A DNA stretch of 32,359 nucleotides from Thiopontia sp964415865 (GTDB taxonomy: Bacteria; Pseudomonadota; Gammaproteobacteria; GCF-002020875): the NCBI GenBank assembly GCA_964415865.1, contig CAYQBY010000018.1:1-32359 (forward strand), written 5' to 3'. The notes below the pieces were generated by a model that saw only the letters and a list, made by a program, of their open reading frames with translations, made no database searches and had not been told where the DNA came from. Both the position numbers and the translations under genes were made by a program. Shown here in pieces: positions 7,145-14,899 of the stretch (its first letter is position 1; each line of letters starts with the position of its first letter).

Positions 7145-7602
7145 TCTGCTCTCTCCTCATCTAATTTCTGTTGTTTCTCGGCGCGTTTAAACCACTCCTG
7201 TGCCTTCTCGCTATCCTCTGTCACCCCGTCTCCAGAGTCATACATCATGCCCAGAGTAACCATGGATCCGGCAAGCCCCTGTTCGGCAGCCTTGGTAAAC
7301 CACTTGATGGCAAGAATCGTATCCACATCGGTGCACTCTCCCTGATAGTACATAAAGCCCAAGCTGTGTTGAGCAAAGGCGTGTCCATTCTCTGCTGCCT
7401 CTTGCATATATCTGAACGCCTTCTTCTTGTCCTGGCTCCACCCCAGACCATTCTGGTTGATGATGGCGACTCGAAACATGGCCTCACTGTTCCCCTGGTC
7501 TGCCAGGGGGGTTAGGTGCTGCATGGCCAGCGCAAAATTCTTGGTCTCGAATGCGGCAAGCCCATCAGCAAGCTGGAAGCTTTCGACTTCAGAGGTAATC
7601 AT
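7141..7602 (-). CDS. Sel1-like repeat protein
   Basis: 153 residues with three to four tandem SEL1-type (TPR-like) repeats. The visible consensus is A..hh..AAEqG.a.Aq..LG.mY..G, as in YMQEAAENGHAFAQHSLGFM, WFTKAAEQGLAGSMVTLGMM and the closing EKAQEWFKRAEKQ. Such alpha-solenoids mediate protein-protein contacts. There is no signal peptide (MITSEVESFQLADGL), so it is cytoplasmic, unlike many Sel1 proteins that are exported. AGGAG lies 7 bases before the ATG. The four-base overlap with the following membrane coiled-coil gene suggests a two-gene unit; partner and role are unknown. Confidence 0.85.
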   Translation of the reverse strand: MITSEVESFQLADGLAAFETKNFALAMQHLTPLADQGNSEAMFRVAIINQNGLGWSQDKKKAFRYMQEAAENGHAFAQHSLGFMYYQGECTDVDTILAIKWFTKAAEQGLAGSMVTLGMMYDSGDGVTEDSEKAQEWFKRAEKQQKLDEERAE

Positions 7603-7629
7603 TATCTGCTCCTTGATAAAATCCTGTTA

Positions 7630-7638
7630 AATATAGCA
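7630..7638 (-). promoter_or_regulatory. putative extended -10 promoter for the Sel1-repeat gene
   Basis: The minus strand reads TGCTATATT, an extended -10 (TGn plus TATATT) about 28 bases upstream of the Sel1-gene ATG, in the 99-base divergent gap with the methylthioinosine phosphorylase gene. No convincing -35 was found. Confidence 0.35.
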
Positions 7639-7701
7639 AAAAACGGGTGATGACTGTACTCTTCTCACTAGCAACAAACAGAAAATATCAAGGAGTTGAG
7701 T

Positions 7702-8433
7702 GTGGGGCGTTTGGCAATTATCGGTGGCACTGGCCTGGAAGAGATGGATGGCCTGGAAAATATAGAACGTAGCGTGGTTGATACCCCTTACGGTCCACCC
7801 TCGTCAGACCTGATTAAGGCTACACTTAATGGGGTTGAACTGATTTTTCTATCTCGTCATGGCGAGGATCACTCAATACCACCACACAAGGTAAATTACA
7901 GAGCTAATCTGTGGGCGCTCAATAATCTGGGGGTTGACTCTATTATTGCAGTGGCAGCCATTGGAGGGATTACCGAGGAGATGCTGCCCGGCAAGGTATC
8001 CATTCCGGATCAGATTATCGACTATACATGGGGGAGGGAACATACATTTTTTGATGGTCCTGAGGTTGAGCATATTGATTTCAGTTGGCCATACTGTAGT
8101 GATATGAGAAGCACTCTATTGGAGGCGGCAGGTTCAGTTGGCATTGATGTTGTCGATGGTGGCACCTATGGGGCTACCCAGGGACCAAGGCTGGAGAGTG
8201 CTGCCGAGATCAGGCGGATGGAGCAGGATGGTTGTGACATTGTCGGCATGACAGGAATGCCGGAGGCCTCATTGGCGCGTGAGCTAGGTATCTGTTATGC
8301 CTGTTGTGCGGTATCGGCCAACTGGGCAGCCGGCAAGAGTGACCAGGAGATTACCATGGAGGAGATTGAGGAGAATTTGAAGAGTGGTATGGAGAGTGTA
8401 AAAACTCTGCTCTATGCACTGCTTGATAGATAG
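7702..8433 (+). CDS. 5'-methylthioinosine phosphorylase (MTAP/PNP family)
   Basis: About 243 residues; phosphorolysis of the nucleoside released from spermidine or SAM metabolism (methylthio-nucleoside salvage). Seen: IIGGTGLEEM (phosphate loop), SRHGEDHSIPPHKVNYRANLWAL, YGATQGPRLESAAEI and DIVGMTGMPEASLAREL. The purine-contact region reads CAVSANWAAGKS. Human-type MTA phosphorylases carry Asp residues there to bind a 6-amino group, whereas the 6-oxopurine enzyme of Pseudomonas (methylthioinosine phosphorylase, PA3004 type) has Asn; the Asn here favours methylthioinosine. GTG 7702 is chosen because AGGAG at 7691-7695 is 6 bases away; the TTG at 7696 directly abuts it. The 3' end overlaps bioD by 22 bases, convergent. 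Confidence 0.88.
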   Translation: MGRLAIIGGTGLEEMDGLENIERSVVDTPYGPPSSDLIKATLNGVELIFLSRHGEDHSIPPHKVNYRANLWALNNLGVDSIIAVAAIGGITEEMLPGKVSIPDQIIDYTWGREHTFFDGPEVEHIDFSWPYCSDMRSTLLEAAGSVGIDVVDGGTYGATQGPRLESAAEIRRMEQDGCDIVGMTGMPEASLARELGICYACCAVSANWAAGKSDQEITMEEIEENLKSGMESVKTLLYALLDR

Positions 8434-9098
8434 TCGCTGAGGTGTGGCTGAATCTTCCTCCAGGGTGTGGAGCTCTCTGTGGCTATGATTGGAATCACAG
8501 GTTCAGAGACATGCTTAGTAATAGACTCAAGATTATTTTCATCTGAATTTCTGTGTTTATTCAATATGATAAAGGATATATTTAACCCTCTATCGAGAAT
8601 TGCATGACGAGCCATCAGGACCTGATTTACTGCCCCCAGACGATCTTCTGCTACTAGAATTACTGGTAATCCAATAGCTACAGCAAGATCTGCATTGAGT
8701 GCCTGTTCTGCAATTGGTGAGTAGAAACCACCAGCACCCTCAATCAGCATCATATCGCCATCTTCCCACTTATCAGCGGGAGTACAGGCACTCCTCAACA
8801 TATCAAGTGTTAGCTTATTGCCAGAGATTTCTGCAGCACGCTCGGGAGATACCGGCTGAGTGAAGCGGTATGGGCAGATCTCGGAGAGGTTATCTGTAGT
8901 GTGACTTGCGGTGCGGAGGGTGAAGGCATCTTGAGGGAACAGTTTTTCCCCGTTTGTATCGACAAGACAACCGGATTCAACCGGTTTTCTTGGGTGAACA
9001 GTTACTCCGTTCTCTGCATAGTGTGCAGCAATAGCTGCGGTTATCTCGGTTTTTCCGACACCGGTATCGGTACCTGTAACAAAAAATCCTTGTGTCAC
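8412..9098 (-). CDS. bioD: dethiobiotin synthetase BioD
   Basis: 228 residues. BioD makes dethiobiotin from diaminopelargonate, CO2 and ATP in the cytoplasm, the penultimate step of biotin synthesis. Seen: P-loop GTDTGVGKT at 9-17, catalytic-site HPRKPVESGC near residue 35, MLIEGAGGFYSPI in the middle (the conserved EGAGG), and late nucleotide-binding residues around FIILNKH. The start is GTG, overlapping the purC TGA as GTGA, so translation is probably coupled to purC. The other bio genes (bioA, B, C, F, H) are not in this window. The convergent neighbour overlaps its last 22 bases. Confidence 0.94.
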   Translation of the reverse strand: MTQGFFVTGTDTGVGKTEITAAIAAHYAENGVTVHPRKPVESGCLVDTNGEKLFPQDAFTLRTASHTTDNLSEICPYRFTQPVSPERAAEISGNKLTLDMLRSACTPADKWEDGDMMLIEGAGGFYSPIAEQALNADLAVAIGLPVILVAEDRLGAVNQVLMARHAILDRGLNISFIILNKHRNSDENNLESITKHVSEPVIPIIATESSTPWRKIQPHLSDYLSSSA

Positions 9099-9976
9099 TC
9101 AGTCAGTCGCTCCATCGCCTCACGGTATTTGGCGACTGTGTTCTCAACCACCTCTGCAGGCAGTTCAGGTCCAGGGTTTTTCTTGTCCCAATCCAACGTC
9201 TCCAGATAATCGCGTACATACTGCTTGTCAAAGCTTGGAGGGCTGATACCTGGCTGGTACTGGTCAGCAGGCCAGAAGCGGGAGGAGTCCGGGGTCAGTA
9301 CCTCATCAATCAGTACCAGGTTGCCCTCATCATCCTGTCCAAACTCAAACTTGGTGTCAGCAATGATGATCCCACGCTCCAGTGCATATGCAGCAGCCTC
9401 ACTGTAGAGTCTCAGGCTGACATCTCGTACCTGTTCAGCAAGATCCTGCCCCAGCAACCCTACGGTATATTCAAAATCGACATTCTCGTCATGCTCACCA
9501 ACATCTGCCTTGGTGGATGGGGTGTATAGTGGCTCAGGCAGTTTGTCGGCCTGCTGTAGCCCTTCAGGCAGTTCGATTCCGCAGACTGCACCACTGCGCT
9601 GATAATCCTTCCAGCCTGATCCAATTATGTATCCACGAACGATAGCCTCAACCGGTAGCGCCTTGAGGCGACGAACCACAATTGCATGATCCTTTACCGG
9701 CTCACGCTCTGCGGAATCTGGCAATGCCTCTTCCAGCGTCATCTCTGCAATATGGTTGGGGATGATCTCTTTAGTGCGGTCGAACCAGAAGTTGGCCACT
9801 GATGTAAGAACAGCCCCCTTGCCTGAAATTGGGGTAGGTAGAATTACATCAAAAGCGGAGAGGCGATCAGTAGTGATGATAAGCATATGCTTGGCATCAA
9901 TCTCGTAGATATCACGTACCTTGCCTTTGTGAATCAGAGGCAGGGATGTAATGTTTGTATCAAATACAGTGTTCAT
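9095..9976 (-). CDS. purC: phosphoribosylaminoimidazole-succinocarboxamide synthase (SAICAR synthetase)
   Basis: 293 residues, the longer form of the enzyme. PurC joins CAIR and aspartate with ATP in de novo purine synthesis. Seen: GKVRDIYEID (ATP-binding glycine-rich start, about 17-26), TDRLSAFDVILPTPI, RGYIIGSGWKDYQRSG, ADTKFEFGQD and DEVLTPDSSRFWPAD, all SAICAR synthetase signatures. A promoter with a consensus TATAAT lies 46 bases upstream. bioD follows with a four-base overlap. The upstream gene cbbO ends 83 bases before it, and purC likely has its own transcript. Confidence 0.96.
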   Translation of the reverse strand: MNTVFDTNITSLPLIHKGKVRDIYEIDAKHMLIITTDRLSAFDVILPTPISGKGAVLTSVANFWFDRTKEIIPNHIAEMTLEEALPDSAEREPVKDHAIVVRRLKALPVEAIVRGYIIGSGWKDYQRSGAVCGIELPEGLQQADKLPEPLYTPSTKADVGEHDENVDFEYTVGLLGQDLAEQVRDVSLRLYSEAAAYALERGIIIADTKFEFGQDDEGNLVLIDEVLTPDSSRFWPADQYQPGISPPSFDKQYVRDYLETLDWDKKNPGPELPAEVVENTVAKYREAMERLTE

Positions 9977-10021
9977 AATAGGTTTTAAATAGCAGTATTG
10001 CTTGTAATCGGAAAGCGGCGA

Positions 10022-10049
10022 ATTATACCAACTTTATGGTGTCGGTTAA
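10022..10049 (-). promoter_or_regulatory. sigma70-type promoter for purC-bioD
   Basis: On the minus strand: -35 TTAACC (10044-10049, 4/6), 16-base spacer, consensus -10 TATAAT (10022-10027) preceded by TGG (extended -10). The transcript would start near 10015, about 40 bases before the purC ATG. No PurR-type palindrome was seen. Confidence 0.65.
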
Positions 10050-10059
10050 GAGGGTGTTT

Positions 10060-12306
10060 CTATTTTGTGAGTGAGGCAAATAGTGCAGGGAGCTTCTCTG
10101 GTAGTCGCTCCACGTTATCAATCACCACAAACTGGTTGTCAAAGATATCGCGCACATACTCATCTGCATTGGGGTCGAGAGAGATGCAGTAGGGGTAGAT
10201 CCCTTTCTCATCCATCTCTTGTACTGCCTTGCGGGTGTCATGGATTAGGAGCTGCTCATCCTCTACATCAACATCAGATGGTTCTCCATCGGTGAGAATG
10301 AGCAATAGTTTCTTGTCTGCTTTTTGCCCCTCCAGGTAGTGGGCAGCATGGCGGATTGGGCCTCCCATCCTGGTGGAGAACCCAGCCTCCATCTTGGCAA
10401 GGCGCGCCTTTACGTCATCATCCCAATGCTCACTAAACCCCTTGATGTGATGGTAGCGGACATCATGACGAGAATTGGAGTGGAAGCCGGCTATGGCAAA
10501 CTTGTCGCCCAGCTGCTCGATGGTCCAGGAGAGTAGGGAGGTAGCCTCCTGACATAGCTCCAGAATAGTCTGATTTGATCCGGCCACTTTTTCGTTAAGT
10601 GATTCAGAGAGATCAATCAGCAACATGACAGCGATATCACGTCCATCATTTCGGTGATCCATGTTGATTCGTGGATCCGGGGTTGCGCCACTCTTGAAGT
10701 CGATCAATGAGCGAATCGCTACATCAAGATCGAGTTCGGATCCCTCTTCCTGATAACGGATACGGATATAGTTCTGTGGTTTCAGCAGATCGAGAATCTG
10801 CTTCATCCGCTTCACCAGCCCTTGATGCTTCTCTAGCAGCTCATCAATCTTGTGGGCATCACCAGCGGCATGTTTTGCCTCGTAAAGAGTGACCCAGTCA
10901 GGACGGTAGCTCTTGGTGTTGTAGTCCCACTCCTTGTAGTGGCGAGGAGGCAGGCCGTCAACCTCATCCTCGGCTGAGACCTTGCGGTTTTCCTCAAACT
11001 GCTCTTCATCATCTCCATCCTCGATGTAGATCCACATATGGCGGTTATCATCACGGTAACTCACCTCTGTATCAGTGAAGCGGATGTTGGGAAGCTGATC
11101 TGCCTGGCGGCGAGTCTTTGCCACAAACTGGGATCCCAGTACTCCCATTTTTTGAGTAGAGTGCTCTCCTGATTCCATCATCTCATGGAAGCGTTTGGCA
11201 AAATCGTTGATCACCTCACTCTGGTAGCCATGGTCTGGATCTAGAATAGCTCGTGAGAGCATTGTCGTGCGGTGGCGAATACAGGATTCATTCTCATGGT
11301 CACAGCTTCCCTCAATTGGGGCAGGATGCAGGGCCATGAACAATTTTCTAACTCCGGGATAGCGCTGCATCAGCAGGTATTCAACACGGCAATCCTCGAA
11401 CATCATAATGGTGTGGCGCTGGAATGGACTGAAGTTGTCAACGATGATCCCGTTAGTCCATACACGATGGGCTGCAATATGGGCTAATAGGGCACGGTAA
11501 CGGTCAATACCCTCAATACTGTTAAATGGCTCGTAGCTATCTGGTATGCGAATACCGTCTGCTGTGTAGTAGGGAAGTTGTGCCTCATAAGGGTTGTAGC
11601 CACGGGAGTATGGAACCAGCTGCTCAGGGTCATCCCACATGGCACGCATATAGAGATCAAGCTCACGCTCACTGTCGATAAACAGCGTACCACTACGCTC
11701 CTTCATCAACATCGCCTTACTATCAGCTGTCTCTAGTGAAAAATACTCTTTCTGTCGATCCGGGTGGTTGTTGTAGTACTTGATGCCGTAGTCAACCCAG
11801 TTGGCCAATCCATCAACACTTACTTGATGGAGCAGGTAGGGAGCCTTTTGCATAAACTCAGGCAGACCAGGACTTGGGAAAGTTGTGTGGTGTCCATGGA
11901 TCGAACCGGCAGTCTCCTCTGCAAGATGGTTGACCAGATCAAAATACTCCTCCATCTGCTCTTCAGTGGGGAGGCGACGGGTTACCTCATTCAGTGAGTT
12001 CAGAAAAGGAATAATTGAGTTGCCATTAGGGGAGCGGGACATGATCCAGACCTGGTCGGAGGTTTTCTGGATGAAATCCTCGCCAACACGGCCGGCCATC
12101 TCTGGCATATCTTCCAGAAATATAAGTACAGGCTCCACTCCGCGACCAATCATGCAGACTGTCGATGCCCCCTCCAGATAAGTGTCAATCGCCTCTACAG
12201 AGAGGTGAGACAGAGCATCACGGATGAAGTCCTCAAAATGTTCATCAATGATTGGGAAGTTGCAGCGTAGCTTATCGCGGAAGGTTTGCAGCTCTTCTTC
12301 GTTCAT
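10060..12306 (-). CDS. cbbO: CbbO, RuBisCO activase adaptor with von Willebrand factor A domain
   Basis: 748 residues. CbbO joins the AAA+ CbbQ hexamer to form a RuBisCO activase that strips inhibitory sugar phosphates from the active site (established for CbbQO of Acidithiobacillus, including the form II-specific version). Seen: a long N-terminal helical region; a central conserved segment MMFEDCRVEYLLMQRYPG around residue 310; an acidic linker near 420-440; and a C-terminal VWA domain with MIDAS motif DLSES at about 565 and TDGEPSD at about 690. It lies 26 bases downstream of cbbQ, same transcript. The pairing with cbbM indicates the form II-specific activase type. Confidence 0.93.
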   Translation of the reverse strand: MNEEELQTFRDKLRCNFPIIDEHFEDFIRDALSHLSVEAIDTYLEGASTVCMIGRGVEPVLIFLEDMPEMAGRVGEDFIQKTSDQVWIMSRSPNGNSIIPFLNSLNEVTRRLPTEEQMEEYFDLVNHLAEETAGSIHGHHTTFPSPGLPEFMQKAPYLLHQVSVDGLANWVDYGIKYYNNHPDRQKEYFSLETADSKAMLMKERSGTLFIDSERELDLYMRAMWDDPEQLVPYSRGYNPYEAQLPYYTADGIRIPDSYEPFNSIEGIDRYRALLAHIAAHRVWTNGIIVDNFSPFQRHTIMMFEDCRVEYLLMQRYPGVRKLFMALHPAPIEGSCDHENESCIRHRTTMLSRAILDPDHGYQSEVINDFAKRFHEMMESGEHSTQKMGVLGSQFVAKTRRQADQLPNIRFTDTEVSYRDDNRHMWIYIEDGDDEEQFEENRKVSAEDEVDGLPPRHYKEWDYNTKSYRPDWVTLYEAKHAAGDAHKIDELLEKHQGLVKRMKQILDLLKPQNYIRIRYQEEGSELDLDVAIRSLIDFKSGATPDPRINMDHRNDGRDIAVMLLIDLSESLNEKVAGSNQTILELCQEATSLLSWTIEQLGDKFAIAGFHSNSRHDVRYHHIKGFSEHWDDDVKARLAKMEAGFSTRMGGPIRHAAHYLEGQKADKKLLLILTDGEPSDVDVEDEQLLIHDTRKAVQEMDEKGIYPYCISLDPNADEYVRDIFDNQFVVIDNVERLPEKLPALFASLTK

Positions 12307-12332
12307 TGTATTGCTACTTGGATCACCAATAA

Positions 12333-13145
12333 TTATTCAAATATTGCGTCAATCGAATGGTCAAGTGTTTCGCGAATATCAGCATCATCAGTAATTGGGC
12401 GAACCAGTGCCATACGACAGGCGGCTTTTGCCTCAATCCCCTGGTTGATCAGGTTCGCGGCATAGGCAAGCAGACGAGTGGAGATTCCCTCATCCAGCCC
12501 GTGTCCCTTTAGGTTGCGTGCTGTCTCTGCTATCTGTACGAGTTTGCCAGCAGTTACGGAATCGATATTTCCCTCTTTGGCGACAATGTCTGACTCCAGG
12601 TCTGCAGGAGGGTAGTCAAAATCCAGACCGGTAAATCGTTGTTTGGTGGATTGCTTCAGATCCTTCATCAGACTCTGGTATCCAGGATTGTAGGAGATCA
12701 CCATCTGAAAGTCGGGGTGGGCATCAATTAGCTCACCTTTCTTGTCCAGAGGAAGAGTGCGTCGGTGGTCCGTTAGTGGATGCATTACAACAGTAGTATC
12801 CTGACGGGCCTCAACAATCTCGTCCAGGTAGCAGATGGCACCAATACGTGCGGCAACTGTCAGTGGACCATCAAGCCAGCGCGTACCATTAGCATCCAGC
12901 AAGTAACGCCCAACCAGATCTGATGCAGTCATATCCTCGTTACAGGCAACTGTAATCAGTGGTTTCTTGAGCTTCCATGCCATGTACTCGATAAAGCGTG
13001 ACTTGCCACACCCAGTAGGGCCTTTGACCATAACCGGGAGTCGTGCAGCATAAGCTGCCTCATAAAGCTCAATCTCGTTTTCCTGGGGTTGGTAGAAGGG
13101 CTCTTCATTGATCAGATATTGATCAGTATTGACTGTGTCGCTCAT
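12333..13145 (-). CDS. cbbQ: CbbQ, MoxR-type AAA+ ATPase (RuBisCO activase motor)
   Basis: 270 residues, the usual CbbQ length. Seen: Walker A GPTGCGKS (about 41-48), Walker B CYLDEI (about 105-110), sensor-like MVISYNPGYQS (about 150), arginine-finger region STKQRFTGLDFDYP, and the C-terminal helical lid. It is a MoxR-family ATPase that works with CbbO on RuBisCO. The start codon is ATG 13145 after a 160-base leader that follows the cbbM terminator. That leader carries a perfect FNR/ANR-type box at 13240-13253. NorQ/NirQ proteins are close relatives, but the location between cbbM and cbbO settles the identity. Confidence 0.95.
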   Translation of the reverse strand: MSDTVNTDQYLINEEPFYQPQENEIELYEAAYAARLPVMVKGPTGCGKSRFIEYMAWKLKKPLITVACNEDMTASDLVGRYLLDANGTRWLDGPLTVAARIGAICYLDEIVEARQDTTVVMHPLTDHRRTLPLDKKGELIDAHPDFQMVISYNPGYQSLMKDLKQSTKQRFTGLDFDYPPADLESDIVAKEGNIDSVTAGKLVQIAETARNLKGHGLDEGISTRLLAYAANLINQGIEAKAACRMALVRPITDDADIRETLDHSIDAIFE

Positions 13146-13239
13146 GTTTTCTCTCTCGATCTTTATTAGTGAGTGATTATCTTGTGTCTATTATTTAACC
13201 ACATTGATTCCTCTATTTCTCTGCTTGATATGCACTATT

Positions 13240-13253
13240 TTGATGAAGATCAA
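13240..13253 (-). promoter_or_regulatory. perfect FNR/ANR-type box upstream of cbbQO
   Basis: TTGAT-GAAG-ATCAA is an exact match to the Crp/Fnr-family FNR consensus TTGAT-N4-ATCAA. It lies about 95 bases before the cbbQ ATG and about 97 bases after the cbbM stop, beyond the terminator. That position suits an activator of cbbQO. I could not assign a strong -10 at the class II distance (about 13212-13217 reads AATAGA on the minus strand), so the promoter architecture is open. DNR or another Crp/Fnr regulator would bind the same motif. Confidence 0.6.
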
Positions 13254-13275
13254 GAGTGGTAATTTGATCCCGTAT

Positions 13276-13296
13276 AACCTAGTAAAATAGTAGGTT
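13276..13296. promoter_or_regulatory. inverted repeat AACCTA-N9-TAGGTT between the cbbM terminator and the FNR box
   Basis: A perfect 6-base inverted repeat with a 9-base AT-rich centre lies 9 bases beyond the cbbM terminator and 22 bases from the FNR box. It could be an operator half-site pair or a second weak hairpin. I recognise no regulator for it. Confidence 0.25.
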
Positions 13297-13304
13297 AATA
13301 AGGG

Positions 13305-13336
13305 AAAAAGAGACCCCGATAACGGGGCCTCTTTTC
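13305..13336 (-). terminator. intrinsic terminator of cbbM
   Basis: On the minus strand: AGAGGCCCCG - TTAT - CGGGGTCTCT followed by a U-run. The one non-Watson-Crick position is G-U on the minus-strand RNA (it would be A-C on the plus strand), so the hairpin is built for minus-strand transcription. It lies 13 bases after the cbbM stop and separates cbbM from cbbQO. Confidence 0.88.
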
Positions 13337-13349
13337 AAACCAGGTATTC

Positions 13350-14729
13350 TTATTTATGAACGCCCAGCTTGTCTCTCCATCCTGGGAAGATGGAATCTGC
13401 ATCATGAGGGAATGACTCGAATGCACGAGCAAACTCCTTGTGATCTTTCGCGAACTCGATTGGGTCTGCACCCTGTTTCCAGCACTCGTAAGACTGACGC
13501 AGAGAGGTAGCACCAGCAGCAGGGCTGTCGATGTGACCATAAGAACCACCACCAGAGGTATTGATGAGGTTACCGTGACCCAGGTTCTCGAAGAAGCCTG
13601 GCAGACGCAGTGCGTTCATACCACCAGAGATGATTGGAGTCGTTGGCTTCATGCCGTACCACTCTTGATGATAGACAGGACCCTGACAGCTATCACGCTC
13701 GATCATGTAGGCGATGTTCTTATCAGAGGCCTCACCGACCATCTTGCCGTAGCCCATTGTACCCACGTGGATACCGGAAGCACCCTGCAGACGAGACATC
13801 TTCGCCAGAATAAATGCTGTGTAACCACGCTTGGCAGTTGGATCGGTTACAGCACCGTGACCCGCACGATGATAGTGGAGGTACTGACCTGGGTAGTTAC
13901 GGCGAGCTGTTGTGACCATGCCTGGACCACCCACATAACCGTCAACCAGGAACGCAACCTTGTCTGCGTCTGCGCCGAAGGTCTCAAGGATGAAGTCTGC
14001 ACGAGCACACATCTCATGGTGGTCATCTGCAGTGATATTTGCAGAGAAGAGCTTGGCCTCACCCGTCTCATCCTGAGCACGCTTCATAGCGTCTGCAACG
14101 AGAGGGTATACCTGCTTGGCAGGACAGAAGACCTGGTTACCCTGAGGCTCATCATTCTTGATGAAGTCACCACCTAGCCAGAACTGGTAAGCCGCTTCAG
14201 CAAATGGCTCTGGACGCAGGCCCAGCTTAGGCTTGATGATGGTACCGGCGATGTAACCACCATTCTCAACCGGGCGACCCAGGATGCGCCACATGTCGCT
14301 GATGTCCTTGGCAGGACCGTCAAACAACTGGATCATGCGCTGAGGCATGTAGAAGTCATACATCTTCGCATGCTCAACGTCACCCATACCCTGGTTGTTA
14401 CCAATACAGAGCGTGAGGAAAGAGACCAGCATGGTGCGGCCATCAGTAACGTTACGATCAAACAGATCCATTGGGTATGCGATACGCATCTCCTCAGTGG
14501 CCTCGTCGATCATGTAAACCAGTGCGTCAACACCCTTGGTGAAGTCGTCTGTAGTTGAAACCTCTACGTTGGTCCCAGTAGAAGATTCCGCAGCGAAGTG
14601 AGCTGCAACTTCCAGGTAGCCGTAACCGGCTGCTGGTTTCATCTTATAAGCAACGAGTACATGATTGCCACCGGCGATCAGGTCTTCCTCTTTGAGGCTA
14701 AGGTCGGCATAGCGTGCTGATTGATCCAT
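13350..14729 (-). CDS. cbbM: form II ribulose-1,5-bisphosphate carboxylase/oxygenase, CbbM
   Basis: 459 residues, collinear with Rhodospirillum rubrum form II RuBisCO (466). It fixes CO2 onto RuBP in the Calvin-Benson-Bassham cycle and works as a dimer or dimer multimer without small subunits. Seen: N-terminus MDQSARYADLSLKEEDLIAGG; catalytic Lys166 in TIIKPKLGLRP; carbamate Lys191 with Asp193 and Glu194 in GGDFIKNDEPQGN; HYHRAGHGA; loop 6 GTMGYGKM; SGGMN. The ATG at 14729 is preceded six bases earlier by AAGGAG, and homology starts there; an in-frame start at 14753 lacks both. Form II enzymes tolerate O2 poorly and suit high-CO2, low-O2 habitats. It has its own terminator. Strong ribosome site and terminator suggest high expression. 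Confidence 0.98.
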   Translation of the reverse strand: MDQSARYADLSLKEEDLIAGGNHVLVAYKMKPAAGYGYLEVAAHFAAESSTGTNVEVSTTDDFTKGVDALVYMIDEATEEMRIAYPMDLFDRNVTDGRTMLVSFLTLCIGNNQGMGDVEHAKMYDFYMPQRMIQLFDGPAKDISDMWRILGRPVENGGYIAGTIIKPKLGLRPEPFAEAAYQFWLGGDFIKNDEPQGNQVFCPAKQVYPLVADAMKRAQDETGEAKLFSANITADDHHEMCARADFILETFGADADKVAFLVDGYVGGPGMVTTARRNYPGQYLHYHRAGHGAVTDPTAKRGYTAFILAKMSRLQGASGIHVGTMGYGKMVGEASDKNIAYMIERDSCQGPVYHQEWYGMKPTTPIISGGMNALRLPGFFENLGHGNLINTSGGGSYGHIDSPAAGATSLRQSYECWKQGADPIEFAKDHKEFARAFESFPHDADSIFPGWRDKLGVHK

Positions 14730-14825
14730 TCTATTCTCCTTGTATGGTCTCAATGGTTAATATTCTGTTGCCTGGAGATACATAATATTCCAAACCAGTA
14801 GTTGAACATTAGTGGTGGGCAACTA

Positions 14826-14877
14826 TAATTAACAGTCAATCTTTTTGATTATTACCATAAGTATTTATTTATAGTTA
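14826..14877. promoter_or_regulatory. putative CbbR operator region between cbbM and cbbR
   Basis: LysR-type CbbR sites are described as TNA-N7-TNA. Two such matches lie in the divergent gap: 14826-14838 (TAA-TTAACAG-TCA) and 14865-14877 (TTA-TTTATAG-TTA), with centres 39 bases apart, close to four helical turns. They also share inverted AACTAT (14821-14826) / ATAGTT (14871-14876). The motif is loose and the region is AT-rich, so chance matches are possible; the divergent position is the stronger argument. Confidence 0.45.
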
Positions 14878-14899
14878 ATCTATTTTCTAACTTAAGCCT

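Noticed and set aside
13440..14177. A 245-codon open frame opposite cbbM
   Set aside because: It lies entirely within the highly conserved form II RuBisCO gene on the other strand; its product is rich in Thr, Cys and Val with no family resemblance. It is a by-product of cbbM codon bias.
14846..14859. TTGATTATTACCAT as a second FNR box in the cbbM-cbbR gap
   Set aside because: Only the TTGAT half matches; the other half is not ATCAA.
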